Source: Kriegella aquimaris
GTDB taxonomy: Bacteria; Bacteroidota; Bacteroidia; Flavobacteriales; Flavobacteriaceae
Assembly (NCBI RefSeq): GCF_900103215.1
Contig: NZ_FNGV01000001.1
Location: 1,116,001 to 1,180,000 of the forward strand
Direction of reading: 5' to 3'
DNA: 64,000 nt
The notes beneath the pieces were generated by a model. That model saw only the letters and a list, made by a program, of their open reading frames with translations. It searched no databases and was not told where the DNA came from. Shown piece by piece: positions 8,463-16,726 of the stretch (position 1 is its first letter; the number at the start of each line of letters is the position of its first letter). A program made the translations under genes and the position numbers.

Positions 8463-8594
8463 TCAAAAAACGACAATGTACCTATTCTCTGCTATTAAGA
8501 CATCCAAATTGGTTCGGCAGTTGATTTTACCGTATCGTTTTAATGGTATTTCCAAAGGGATTGCCACGATAAAAAGGAGCGCTAAGGTCAGCAT
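8463..8594 (-). CDS. Possible 43-aa membrane peptide after nosY
   Basis: An ATG 7 nt after the nosY stop opens a 43-codon frame. The peptide begins with one hydrophobic helix (MLTLALLFIVAIPLEIP) followed by a polar tail. Tight spacing suggests translational coupling to nosY and a place at the end of the nos operon. I do not recognise it; it could be a remnant of a longer gene or a chance frame. Confidence 0.3.
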   Translation of the reverse strand: MLTLALLFIVAIPLEIPLKRYGKINCRTNLDVLIAENRYIVVF

Positions 8595-8601
8595 CGTTTC
8601 G

Positions 8602-9384
8602 CTAAAAATCTTTGCGTTTGGCTTTATAGGATAGTCTCCAAATGGGGATTACCGTCCAAAGCAAGAGCATTAACAATGAAATAACTAAACCGGTATTTGT
8701 ACCGAAGAATTGTTTGAATATCGCACCGGTATATCCTAAAAGTGCAGAAATATCCAGTTTTAATAGAATTAGCGTTCGCGATAAATCAATTGGGTTGAAC
8801 ATCGTGGCTATGAGCGAAAATGAGTCCAACGGATATGCTTCAAAGACAATCAACGACATTAGAAATAACCCGTCATAGACCACTGCTAAAAATAACCACA
8901 TCAGAACGGCGTACCCAAACCCTTTGATTTTGTTTTCGTTGGAAATAGCAATATTAAAGGCCAATGCGGTAAAAATTAGGGTTAAAAAAGCTCCTGTTAT
9001 CAATAGTAAGGAAAAATTCCAAATCGCATCACTTTTGAAAAGTCCGTAAAGTGCAAATGGAACTCCCAGGCCCAAGACCAAGCTCAGTGTAAGTGACCCT
9101 GCTACCCCGAAATATTGCCCCAAAAATATAGATGAACGCCTGATTGGCTGTGCCAACAACAACTCGGTAAATTCTTTGGAATTGTAATAATACATCACTC
9201 CAAAAATGGTACCTATCAAGGGCACTAGAACAATAATAACGTTCATTAGGGTGATGACCGCTTTCGAAAGGTCTTGGTTTAAAAACAACAGCACAAAGCC
9301 CAAAGCCAAATAAAAAAGAAAATATACGTAGCTCCAACGACTACGCATTAAATCGTAAAAACTATATTTTAGTATCTTAAGCAT
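8602..9384 (-). CDS. nosY: NosY, ABC transporter permease for nitrous oxide reductase maturation
   Basis: A 260-aa integral membrane protein with six predicted helices, of the ABC-2 permease type. The N-terminal cytoplasmic stretch (MLKILKYSFYDLMRSRW) and the YYNSKEFTELLLAQPIRRSS loop are typical of NosY. With NosF it forms the ABC transporter that, with NosD, serves assembly of the copper-sulfur CuZ site of NosZ. Its start overlaps the end of nosF by 8 nt, so the two are translated together. Confidence 0.9.
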   Translation of the reverse strand: MLKILKYSFYDLMRSRWSYVYFLFYLALGFVLLFLNQDLSKAVITLMNVIIVLVPLIGTIFGVMYYYNSKEFTELLLAQPIRRSSIFLGQYFGVAGSLTLSLVLGLGVPFALYGLFKSDAIWNFSLLLITGAFLTLIFTALAFNIAISNENKIKGFGYAVLMWLFLAVVYDGLFLMSLIVFEAYPLDSFSLIATMFNPIDLSRTLILLKLDISALLGYTGAIFKQFFGTNTGLVISLLMLLLWTVIPIWRLSYKAKRKDF

Positions 9385-10087
9385 CGGTGGTGGTAATTGC
9401 TATGGCCGCTATGGCATGTTCAAAATCACTTTGTCCAGTTTTTGTTTTTAAATCGGGGATACTTCCCTTGAAATAAATTTCCCCCTCTAAGAGATATACA
9501 ATCTCATCAGCCACTTCTTCTACAAAACGCATAATATGGGAGGTCACCAATATCGTTTTTCCTTTCTCTTTTTCTTCGCGTATCAATTGTTTCAGATGAA
9601 TTAGAGCCAAGGGATCCAGCCCTGTCGTGGGCTCATCAAGAATAATCAACGGATTATCGAACATTAGGGTCAAAACAATATTTACCTTTTGCTTAGTACC
9701 GCCGGAAAGCGTGCTCAATTTCTTGTCTAGAAAAGGTTCGAGGGAGAACAAGCTTATCAAACGTTCCTCATCACTCGGTTCTTGCCGCAAATCTTTGATC
9801 ATTCTGATGATTTCCTTTACCTTAAGGTTTCCAGGGAAATTAGCAATTTGTGGTAAATATTCGATTTCTTGACGGTATCGCCATTTATTCTTTATGGGTT
9901 TTCCTAAGACAGAAATCACACCTTTATTGGGCACGACCATTCCTAATATAGCCTTTATCAAGGTCGTTTTGCCAGATCCGTTCGGACCAAGAATAGCAAA
10001 AATACCGCCTTTATCGATATGTAGGTCAAGACCTCGCAATACCTGGTTCTTTCCGAATTTCTTATATAAACGTTCTATTTGTATCAT
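9377..10087 (-). CDS. nosF: NosF, ABC transporter ATP-binding protein
   Basis: A 236-aa ABC ATPase. Walker A is GPNGSGKTT (about 34-42), the signature is LSGGTKQKV (about 127-135), Walker B is LIILDEPTTGLDP (about 147-159) and the H-loop is TSHIM (about 182-186). It powers the NosFY transporter that works with NosD in copper-sulfur cluster assembly. The gene overlaps nosD by 4 nt upstream and nosY by 8 nt downstream, the usual nosDFY arrangement. Confidence 0.92.
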   Translation of the reverse strand: MIQIERLYKKFGKNQVLRGLDLHIDKGGIFAILGPNGSGKTTLIKAILGMVVPNKGVISVLGKPIKNKWRYRQEIEYLPQIANFPGNLKVKEIIRMIKDLRQEPSDEERLISLFSLEPFLDKKLSTLSGGTKQKVNIVLTLMFDNPLIILDEPTTGLDPLALIHLKQLIREEKEKGKTILVTSHIMRFVEEVADEIVYLLEGEIYFKGSIPDLKTKTGQSDFEHAIAAIAITTTDA

Positions 10088-11325
10088 TTTGGTCTCTTCA
10101 TTAGCGGGTTTGCATCCACTAAATTATCAGGTGTAAAAACGGGGGATACTTTTTCGGAAAAATCGATAATATCCATAAACAGGCTTCTGAGTAAAACTAT
10201 GGTTTCAGGCGTTCTGTTTACGATATATGAAAAAAGTTTTACTGGCCGGTAAGGCACATCGCCAATTCCATCTTTATCAAGATCATAACCTGTGTAATCG
10301 CTCCAAAAATTAGTATCGAATATATTATCGTTCAAGTTGCCGTTATACGAAATATCAAAAGAGTTGTATAAAAAACTATTGTTTACGAATGAATTGGCAT
10401 AACAGGCCCCGCGTACTTTAATAGCCCATCCGTTATTGACAAAATCGTTGTTCTTATACACTATACGGTTCGACCCTTCAATATTGATACCGACGGTATT
10501 TTCAGCAAAAGTATTCCCACTAATTTCCGCATCGTTGATTTCTTTCAAAAGCATACCAAAAGCTGCCGTGCCCCAATTTTTCTTAAAGGTATTATTATAC
10601 ATTTTTATCCGTTTTGAGAACATGACGGCTACCCCTGCCCCATTATTCTCAAAAGTATTGTTCTTATAAATATCATCGTTAGAAAACATAAAATGAAGGC
10701 CATACCGTAGGTTATTGGCACTCGTGTTGTCGGCTATGATAATATTGTCAGAAAACTCGAGATAAATACCATCGCGTACATGCTGAACAATATTTTGCTT
10801 TACTTCGATATTCTTGGAATACCACAATTGTATACCGTTGCCGGAATTATATTCGTCTACCGCATCACCGATAATTTTGTTATGGTATACCTTACCGTTT
10901 TTCGATTTCTCTAAATAGATACCAAAAAAAAGTTTTTCCAGTACCACATTCTGTATCAAAAAATTTTCGCTCTCTACCACGCGTATGGCAGCATAATCAG
11001 CGGTGTAACTCGTACCTACGTTTATTATAAAGAGTCCGTCAATAGTTACATTGTTCGCCTGTATAGTTATAATTTCGCCTTTATCTTCACCATCGACAAT
11101 AGGGTAATCTTCCCCTAAAAGTGTCAACGGCTTCGTTATCTGAATATTAAACTCTTTATACGTGCCTTTCTTGATAAAAAGCGTATCAAAATCTGCCGCC
11201 AAGGAAATTCCTTCTTTAATTGATTTTATCTCGCAAGAAGAACAAATCGTTAAGGTGTTTGCCGATAGGTTTCCCCCAGTGAGCAAAAGAAATAGTATCA
11301 GAGATATTGAGATTCGAAATTTCAT
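10084..11325 (-). CDS. nosD: NosD, periplasmic copper-site maturation factor
   Basis: A protein of about 413 aa with a signal peptide and right-handed beta-helix (PbH1/CASH) repeats: many turns of the form N-x-I/V-x-x-N (KVYHNKIIGDA, IEVKQNIVQHV, IIIADNTSANN, DIYKNNTFENN, KMYNNTFKKNW). NosD works with NosFY to build the CuZ centre of NosZ. I chose ATG 11325 rather than the longer frame from 11370 because it begins directly before the signal peptide and overlaps the stop of the cupin gene as TAATG, which implies coupling. Confidence 0.92.
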   Translation of the reverse strand: MKFRISISLILFLLLTGGNLSANTLTICSSCEIKSIKEGISLAADFDTLFIKKGTYKEFNIQITKPLTLLGEDYPIVDGEDKGEIITIQANNVTIDGLFIINVGTSYTADYAAIRVVESENFLIQNVVLEKLFFGIYLEKSKNGKVYHNKIIGDAVDEYNSGNGIQLWYSKNIEVKQNIVQHVRDGIYLEFSDNIIIADNTSANNLRYGLHFMFSNDDIYKNNTFENNGAGVAVMFSKRIKMYNNTFKKNWGTAAFGMLLKEINDAEISGNTFAENTVGINIEGSNRIVYKNNDFVNNGWAIKVRGACYANSFVNNSFLYNSFDISYNGNLNDNIFDTNFWSDYTGYDLDKDGIGDVPYRPVKLFSYIVNRTPETIVLLRSLFMDIIDFSEKVSPVFTPDNLVDANPLMKRPK

Positions 11326-11618
11326 TATCGAATAATCAGAAATTTTGAATTCTCGTTGGCTTTTACCCAATGCGAAACTTCTTTAGGAAAACTAAAATGT
11401 TCTTGTGCCTTTATACAAAAAGCCTCACCATTTATATGAAAAAGGATATCGCCCTGCAGCACAATCAATTGGGCATCGGTCGGTGAGGAATGTTCAGGAA
11501 AAACGGCTCCCTTCTCAAGGCAAATGCTCAAGATTTCGAAAGCATCGGATTTTACAAGTTTTTGAACTTGAAGCTTATCAAAGGCTTGGGTCGCTATAGT
11601 ATGATTAACAGTGTACAT
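11325..11618 (-). CDS. Small cupin-domain protein in the nos operon
   Basis: A 97-aa single-domain cupin without signal peptide. The second cupin motif is clear (VLQGDILFHINGEAFCIKA, about 53-71), followed by FPKEVSHWVKA; the first motif, with EHSSPTDAQLIVLQG, holds few of the usual histidines, so metal binding is uncertain. It lies between nosL and nosD and shares a TAATG junction with nosD, making it part of the operon. Function unknown; a small-molecule or metal-sensing role in NosZ maturation is possible but unproven. Confidence 0.75.
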   Translation of the reverse strand: MYTVNHTIATQAFDKLQVQKLVKSDAFEILSICLEKGAVFPEHSSPTDAQLIVLQGDILFHINGEAFCIKAQEHFSFPKEVSHWVKANENSKFLIIR

Positions 11619-11632
11619 TATTTATAAGGAGG

Positions 11633-12076
11633 TTATTTCTTTTTTGAGTCGAAATGATTTTTTAGTTCTTGCCATGAAAATAGTTCTCCTTGACTTTCCG
11701 ATTGTACATTCTTCGCCGATTCTTCAGAATCAAAGGCCGTTAGGAATTCCCCCATGGGACTTGGAATATTTTTACTTACCAAATAAGTGGCTTTGGTCGC
11801 ATCTATCAACTCACCCGGCCGGTTGTAGGTGTTGGTCAAATAAAGTGCAACATCAGCGGTGTTCATATCTCTTAGGTAATTCATCATACACTCTGCGGCA
11901 TCAAACTTAAAAGCTTTCCCTTTCGAAGTTACAATTTGGGCAGCATGTTGCTGATCAACTATCGTCATACTGCAGAAATGACAACCGTCACTACCATAAG
12001 CGATGGGCTCCGGCTTTACTGTGCATGACATAAAAGTGAATACCGACAGAAGCAGTAACAACAAATAACTTTTCAT
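11633..12076 (-). CDS. nosL: NosL, copper-binding lipoprotein
   Basis: A 147-aa lipoprotein: hydrophobic leader ending in TFMSC (lipid-attachment Cys near residue 18), then the NosL signature GSDGCHFCSMTIVD with C-x2-C-x-M copper ligands (about 30-38), AAQIVTSKGKAFKFDAAECM and the YLVSK / PMG segments. NosL binds Cu(I) and passes it to apo-NosZ in the periplasm. It lies downstream of nosZ and the 221-aa membrane protein and 14 nt before the cupin gene. Confidence 0.92.
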   Translation of the reverse strand: MKSYLLLLLLSVFTFMSCTVKPEPIAYGSDGCHFCSMTIVDQQHAAQIVTSKGKAFKFDAAECMMNYLRDMNTADVALYLTNTYNRPGELIDATKATYLVSKNIPSPMGEFLTAFDSEESAKNVQSESQGELFSWQELKNHFDSKKK

Positions 12077-12129
12077 CTATTCCTTATTTTAATTGAACAA
12101 TAGTCTATCGCATTTTCTCGGGTTCGCTT

Positions 12130-12795
12130 CTAACCTTGTGTTTCCAAAAACTCCCCTTTTTGTGATTCCACTCTTTCTTTCTTTAGCGAAGATTTATTAC
12201 TTCTCCATCCTATATAAAAAGCCAAAAGTGTAGACATCATTCCGATAAACATCATCCAAGCTCCCGTCGAAGGTAGCGAGGTTACGTCAAAATTCAACAT
12301 TTTTTGAAACCCTAATAATGGAGGTTTATAGGTCATCGGTGTTCCATCAGCATTTGTCACCTTTATAATTGCATGGGGATCTAAATTGGAACCATAATCG
12401 GTAAGCCAGGCATTAAAGTCATACATCCCCAAAACGCCCAAAATAGACATCAATAAAAACCAACCCAGAAACCATTTATAACTAACCTTATCAAGATAGC
12501 CCAATATTCCTATTAGTACTCCGAGAATAACCATTCCGATGATTACGGTAGGAAAAATATCAAACTCCCACATTTCACCAGGTTTCGGTATGGTTTTCAT
12601 TCCGATATAATGGTTGAGTCCGTCAATATTTTGCAAATCGAACTCAGACACCCCGTGTATTCCTGTAATATGAATGTTCATACCCAATGGATCAGGATAT
12701 TGTGGCGCTCCCAACATAATATTCCATAATGGGAAAGCAAACAACCCCAAAAGAAACAATGGGCCAATTATCATTAAAACACTTGCTTTTTTCAT
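12130..12795 (-). CDS. Membrane protein of the nos operon (position equivalent to NosB)
   Basis: A 221-aa protein with hydrophobic segments near residues 5-30, 83-102, 108-127 and 177-195, and a periplasmic loop rich in GIHGVSEFDLQNIDGLNHYIGM. In clade II nos clusters a membrane protein called NosB often follows nosZ; this one holds that place, but I cannot confirm homology from sequence alone. Directly between nosZ and nosL, it probably helps electron transfer to, or maturation of, NosZ. Confidence 0.6.
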   Translation of the reverse strand: MKKASVLMIIGPLFLLGLFAFPLWNIMLGAPQYPDPLGMNIHITGIHGVSEFDLQNIDGLNHYIGMKTIPKPGEMWEFDIFPTVIIGMVILGVLIGILGYLDKVSYKWFLGWFLLMSILGVLGMYDFNAWLTDYGSNLDPHAIIKVTNADGTPMTYKPPLLGFQKMLNFDVTSLPSTGAWMMFIGMMSTLLAFYIGWRSNKSSLKKERVESQKGEFLETQG

Positions 12796-12863
12796 TTCTT
12801 ATGATTTTAGAAAGGCATCCGGACCAAGAATGGATCTTCAGGCCTATTTATCATTCTTTCGAA

Positions 12864-12900
12864 GAAAAGCGAGTCGATCTTGCAATACGACCCGCTTTTC
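12864..12900 (-). terminator. Hairpin between nosZ and the following gene
   Basis: A stem of 12 pairs out of 13 (GAAAAGCGAGTCG with CGACCCGCTTTTC) around an 11-nt loop lies in the 140-nt gap after nosZ. On the nos strand it is not followed by a long T run, so it may be a partial terminator or an mRNA-stabilising structure that raises nosZ dosage over distal genes. Confidence 0.4.
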
Positions 12901-12935
12901 CGATTGAAAGAAATGAGTTAGTAGCGGCTAAAATT

Positions 12936-14900
12936 TTATTCGCCTAAAGACCAAGAAAGTTCAATATTCGAATCAGCAGGAGACACCCTTGCGTAACCCT
13001 GCATCTCTTGGTGCAGTGCAGAGCAGAAATCGGTACAATAGAACGGCCATACCCCTACTCGCTTGGGCTCCCAAATTATGGTCTTGGTCTGCCCGGGCAT
13101 AATCAACAATTCTGAGGTATTGGCACCTATCACGGCAAAACCGTGTGGTACATCAAAATCTTGCTCTTGGTTGGTTACATGAAAATAAACCTTGTCACCT
13201 ACCTTGATGCCTTCAATATTATCGGGGGTAAAATGGCTTCTGATTGTTGACATGTACACATGCACATCTTTACCATCTCGAACCACTTTGCCATCAGCAG
13301 CACCTATTGTCGCATATGGATGTTTGTTTTCGGCCAGTTTATAGATTTTTTGCGATTTTGGAGCCAAAAGCTCTGCAGGAATACCTGCTGCATAATGCGG
13401 TTCGCCATGCGTGGGGAAATCATAGATCAACTCCATTTTATCTCCTGAAATATCATATAATTGTGCAGAATGTTCCAATTCAGGACCTGTCGGCAAATAC
13501 CTGTCTTTGGTGATTTTGTTCATCGCCACAACATATTTACCAAATGGTTTTCTGGAGTTCCCTCCAGGAATCATTAAGTGACCCACTGAATAATAGGTAG
13601 GTTTTCTGTCGATAACTTCCCAAGTACCCAATTTCCACATAACCACCTCAGATGAGATAAAGAACGTTGTATAGGCATTTCCCTCACCATCAAACTCGGT
13701 ATGTAATGGCCCTAGACCACCACTTTTTACGGTTCCGGCAAGCACGTCTTCAAATTTTAGAATCGGAATTCCGTAAGCCTCACCATCAAACTTCTTGCCC
13801 TCAATAGCTGCAATCATTTTATCAAAAGAGTGCACCGTTAAATCAGCTGAGAGTTTTCCGTTCCCGATAATGTATTCACCAGAAGGGTCTACATCACAAC
13901 CGTGAGGCGATTTTGGAGTTGGTAAGAAAAATACCGCTCCGGGCACTTTGGTAGGATCAACGGTCAGTACTTCTTTTTCCATAGTAGAAGTCGCAGTGTG
14001 TGTCTCATCGCTATATACGTTATGCGCATAATTGGCGGGCATTTTAGTTCCCCCACCATTATTTACATACTCTTCAATTTTTTTCCAGTTGATAGCTGCA
14101 ATAAAATCCTTATCATTTTGCGAAGCATTGACTTCTAAAAGGGAATTGGCTTCCTCAGTGTTATAAGTAGTAAAGAAGAACCAACCGTGTGATTTTCCAC
14201 GACCAGGATGAGAAAGGTCATAATTGAACCCTGGCATCAATATTTGAAACTTAAGATCCATTCTACCATCTTCAGGATCTACACCAATAAAAGATAGTGC
14301 ACCCTTAAAATTGCCCTTATATTCCTTAATAGGCATATCACGCTGTGGTACTGGTACCGAAAAACGGGTTCCTGCAACTACATATTCCGTGTTTTCCGTA
14401 ATAAAAGAAGAACTGTGGTTACCCGCGCTATTAGGTACTTCTATAATCTCTTCAGTCTCAAAAGTAGTCAAGCTTATTCGTGCAATTCTAGGTGTATTAT
14501 TTCCGTTGATGAATATCCATCTTCCATCCAACTCTCCATTCGTTTGGCTAATATCTGGGTGGTGTGAATCATCCCAAGGAACAAAACCAAAAGACGTGTT
14601 CAACATCGGTTTGGTTTCTTCCGAATAACCATATCCGGAAGTCGCGAATTGTGAAAATACAGGAATTTCTTTAAACATTCTTCCCGAAGGCAAGCCGTAG
14701 ACGGTCAGGTTACCACTGTAACCACCGGACATAAATGCATAAAACTCGTCATGCTCTCCTGGTGCCACATAGACTTTCTCGGCATTATTTGAATTGAGGG
14801 CTCCGCTCGGGGAACCATTACCTTTTCCTTGGTTTCCGCAGCTAGAAAAGACCAGTAGCAGTACCAAGAAGGTCGCTGTAAAATAATTATACTTTTTCAT
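12936..14900 (-). CDS. nosZ: NosZ, nitrous oxide reductase (clade II, Sec-type)
   Basis: A 654-aa periplasmic multicopper enzyme that reduces N2O to N2. The leader is a short Sec/lipoprotein signal with lipobox VFSSC (Cys21) and no twin-arginine motif, a hallmark of clade II. The N-terminal seven-bladed propeller carries CuZ-region motifs (DDSHHPDISQTNGE, DGRWIFINGNNTPRIAR, DLSHPGRGKSHGW, SPHGCDVDPSGEYI). The C-terminal cupredoxin domain holds CuA: FYCTDFCSALHQEMQGY, with two Cys, His and Met ligands. It is the second gene of a leftward operon headed by a cytochrome c and followed by accessory genes. Lipid anchoring at Cys21 is inferred. Confidence 0.96.
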   Translation of the reverse strand: MKKYNYFTATFLVLLLVFSSCGNQGKGNGSPSGALNSNNAEKVYVAPGEHDEFYAFMSGGYSGNLTVYGLPSGRMFKEIPVFSQFATSGYGYSEETKPMLNTSFGFVPWDDSHHPDISQTNGELDGRWIFINGNNTPRIARISLTTFETEEIIEVPNSAGNHSSSFITENTEYVVAGTRFSVPVPQRDMPIKEYKGNFKGALSFIGVDPEDGRMDLKFQILMPGFNYDLSHPGRGKSHGWFFFTTYNTEEANSLLEVNASQNDKDFIAAINWKKIEEYVNNGGGTKMPANYAHNVYSDETHTATSTMEKEVLTVDPTKVPGAVFFLPTPKSPHGCDVDPSGEYIIGNGKLSADLTVHSFDKMIAAIEGKKFDGEAYGIPILKFEDVLAGTVKSGGLGPLHTEFDGEGNAYTTFFISSEVVMWKLGTWEVIDRKPTYYSVGHLMIPGGNSRKPFGKYVVAMNKITKDRYLPTGPELEHSAQLYDISGDKMELIYDFPTHGEPHYAAGIPAELLAPKSQKIYKLAENKHPYATIGAADGKVVRDGKDVHVYMSTIRSHFTPDNIEGIKVGDKVYFHVTNQEQDFDVPHGFAVIGANTSELLIMPGQTKTIIWEPKRVGVWPFYCTDFCSALHQEMQGYARVSPADSNIELSWSLGE

Positions 14901-14939
14901 TTTCTGAATTTTAGTGGTTATATATTTTATTCTTTAGGT

Positions 14940-15449
14940 CTATAAGGTTCTAAAGTATTCTAACACCGCTCTGGCCTGTTCTTCGGTAAGGCCTTGATTA
15001 GCCATTGGCGCTCCGTTGAATTCGCCCAATAGTTCTTTGGCCAACGGGTCTTCTTTAACCATAACTTCGGGATTCAAAATCATGTTCATAATCCATTCAG
15101 GACTACGTCTTTCCAAAACACCGGAAGGTGCTGGTCCGATAAACTTCTTGTCGACCCTATGGCAGGCCAAGCACATTTGGCCATAAATCTCTTCTCCTTT
15201 TTTTGCCATGGCTTGATCAATTTCAGCATCTAGTGCAATTGATTTTATGGGACCAACACCCTTATTGTCCAATTCAATGCGCTCTGAAGGTGGAGTAGCG
15301 CTCACCGCAGGAGTGGCTTCAACTGGTTTTTCGGTTGTGGTTTTGGCGCGATCAACGCTGAACCCTTCTTTTTTCTTTTCTTCTTTTCCCCCACAAGCCA
15401 TAAGCAGTAGCGAGAATATAACAGCGACACTTTTACTTCCTATTTTCAT
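14940..15449 (-). CDS. c-type cytochrome lipoprotein heading the nos operon
   Basis: A 169-aa exported protein. A short hydrophobic leader ends in LLMACGGKEE (lipoprotein Cys near 19), then a charged, proline/threonine-rich linker to about residue 75, then a monohaem cytochrome c domain with CLACH haem motif (about 92-96) and a distal Met in NGAPMANQGL (about 147). It probably donates electrons to NosZ CuA, replacing the NosR/NosX route of clade I. It is the first gene of the nos transcript, 39 nt before nosZ, and its upstream region carries both a Crp/Fnr box and an Rrf2-type operator. Confidence 0.88.
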   Translation of the reverse strand: MKIGSKSVAVIFSLLLMACGGKEEKKKEGFSVDRAKTTTEKPVEATPAVSATPPSERIELDNKGVGPIKSIALDAEIDQAMAKKGEEIYGQMCLACHRVDKKFIGPAPSGVLERRSPEWIMNMILNPEVMVKEDPLAKELLGEFNGAPMANQGLTEEQARAVLEYFRTL

Positions 15450-15475
15450 CAGTTTACTAATTATTAATTATGCCC

Positions 15476-15519
15476 CAAAAGTATGGGTAACAGTGCAAGA
15501 AAAACATGACAATTGTCAT
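15476..15519 (-). promoter_or_regulatory. nos promoter with Crp/Fnr-type box
   Basis: ATGACAATTGTCAT (15506-15519) is a perfect 14-bp palindrome of the TGAC-N4-GTCA form known from DNR/NNR/HcpR-type regulators. On the minus strand TACTTTTG (15483-15476) matches TAnnTTTG exactly, 29.5 bp from the box centre, so the activator would sit near -41, the class II position. No good TTTG -33 element is seen, as expected for an activator-dependent promoter. Confidence 0.65.
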
Positions 15520-15522
15520 AAT

Positions 15523-15540
15523 AAGGATAAAAATGTCCTT
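15523..15540. promoter_or_regulatory. Putative Rrf2 operator, site 3, upstream of nos
   Basis: AAGGATAAAAATGTCCTT has arms AAGGAYA / TGTCCTT around four A bases, the same layout as sites at 181-198 and 697-714. It lies directly upstream of the Crp/Fnr box, roughly -51 to -68 from the predicted start, so a bound Rrf2 protein could help or block the activator. Confidence 0.6.
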
Positions 15541-15734
15541 TTATCCTAAATTCTAATACCGCTAACCAAGGCTATGATTAAAAATTCAACTGAACACCAC
15601 AACTGAACACTACATAAGTTATTGATTCAAAATTAGTTGCATATCGATTAGCCTTATAAAATTGTTCTTTCGAGAACGGAAAATTTAGAAGTCAAACATA
15701 CTTACATGTTCAAGAAACAGGCACAACATACTAT

Positions 15735-15777
15735 AAAAAAGGGGTAGGAAACCGAATCGGTTTCCTACCCCTTTTTT
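15735..15777 (-). terminator. Strong bidirectional intrinsic terminator
   Basis: A perfect stem of 20 pairs (15735-15754 with 15758-15777: an A-run, GGGGTAGGAAACCG, loop AAT, CGGTTTCCTACCCC, then a T-run) lies about 55 bp after the usp stop codon. Because of the A and T tails it can act on both strands. Between it and the nos promoter (15541-15734) I see no gene. Confidence 0.9.
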
Positions 15778-15832
15778 GAAAGTTCTGCTAGCAGAAATAC
15801 AACACCCCAAACTTAGTGTTAGGAGATTTGTT

Positions 15833-16654
15833 TTAAATCTTAAATGTAACCACAGGAATTTTAGAATGATTTGCGATATCTTCTCCAATGCTTCCCATAA
15901 AGAAATGAGATAGTCCTTTACGACCATGGGTCGGTATTCCTATACAATCAGCGCTTATAGATTCACTATAATTTAAAACGCCCCGTTCTACGTTATAATC
16001 ATTATAAATTTTTACCTCAAGGCCGGCATTGGCCTTTTGAAGAAACTTGTTTATTCTATTATAGGCATCGCCTGTGCTAAGGAAATTATCGCCTGGAGTA
16101 TTTATATAGACCAGTTCTAATGTTGCCGATAATAGTTCTGCAAATTCCTTGGCTTTTTGAAAGGCAGGTAAACTACCATCTTTAAAATCGCAGGCAAAAA
16201 CAAAACGATCAACTTTAAAATCTATAAGTTCATCCTTTACGATCAAAACCGGAATATTTGAGTTTCTAACGACCTTTTCGGCATTGGATCCTACGAATAT
16301 TTCCTTTAATCCGTCAGTACCGTGCGACCCCATAACGACCAAATCCGCATGATGCTTTTCCGCTACTTCGTTTACCTCGCTGAAAACTTTGAAATGCTTT
16401 ACAATGGGTGTAACCTTCAATCCTTCCAAATAGGGCTTATCGAGAAATTCACCAAATCGCTTTTCCGCAAGTTTTAATAGAAAAACGGTCTGTTCAGGGA
16501 AGATTCCTTCCGAGGATGAAATCATCGCTTGATTCAATTCTAGCATATGAAGTGCCAAAATCTTCGAACCGTGTTTTTTTGCTAAAGAGGCCGCCAATCT
16601 AAGGGCGTATTCAGACTGTTCGGAGAAATCTACTGGTACAATTATATTTTTCAT
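15833..16654 (-). CDS. Universal stress protein, tandem UspA domains
   Basis: A 273-aa cytoplasmic protein with two UspA domains. The first begins MKNIIVPVDFSEQSEYAL and ends with the nucleotide-binding pattern GSHGTDGLKEIFVGSNAEKVVRNSNIPVLIV (G-2x-G-9x-G-S/N type, about 113-140). The second ends with PTHGRKGLSHFFMGSIGEDIANHSKIPVV (about 238-268). Such proteins bind ATP and support survival under starvation or low oxygen. It is transcribed leftward, alone, with a terminator directly after; hemN lies upstream on the same strand. Confidence 0.9.
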   Translation of the reverse strand: MKNIIVPVDFSEQSEYALRLAASLAKKHGSKILALHMLELNQAMISSSEGIFPEQTVFLLKLAEKRFGEFLDKPYLEGLKVTPIVKHFKVFSEVNEVAEKHHADLVVMGSHGTDGLKEIFVGSNAEKVVRNSNIPVLIVKDELIDFKVDRFVFACDFKDGSLPAFQKAKEFAELLSATLELVYINTPGDNFLSTGDAYNRINKFLQKANAGLEVKIYNDYNVERGVLNYSESISADCIGIPTHGRKGLSHFFMGSIGEDIANHSKIPVVTFKI

Positions 16655-16726
16655 AAGATCGGATTTTATATTTTGATAAAAATTAACTAAACCATTGTCA
16701 ACTTAATGTTCCACACTTTCATAAAT

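Noticed and set aside
15685-15927. Minus-strand frame of 80 codons
   Set aside because: Runs through the perfect terminator stem and the end of the usp gene in another frame; a shadow.
16673-16686. TTGATAAAAATTAA, an FNR-like site before the universal stress gene
   Set aside because: One half-site has a mismatch and the predicted -7 element at the fixed distance would fall inside the coding region, so the class II geometry seen elsewhere is impossible.
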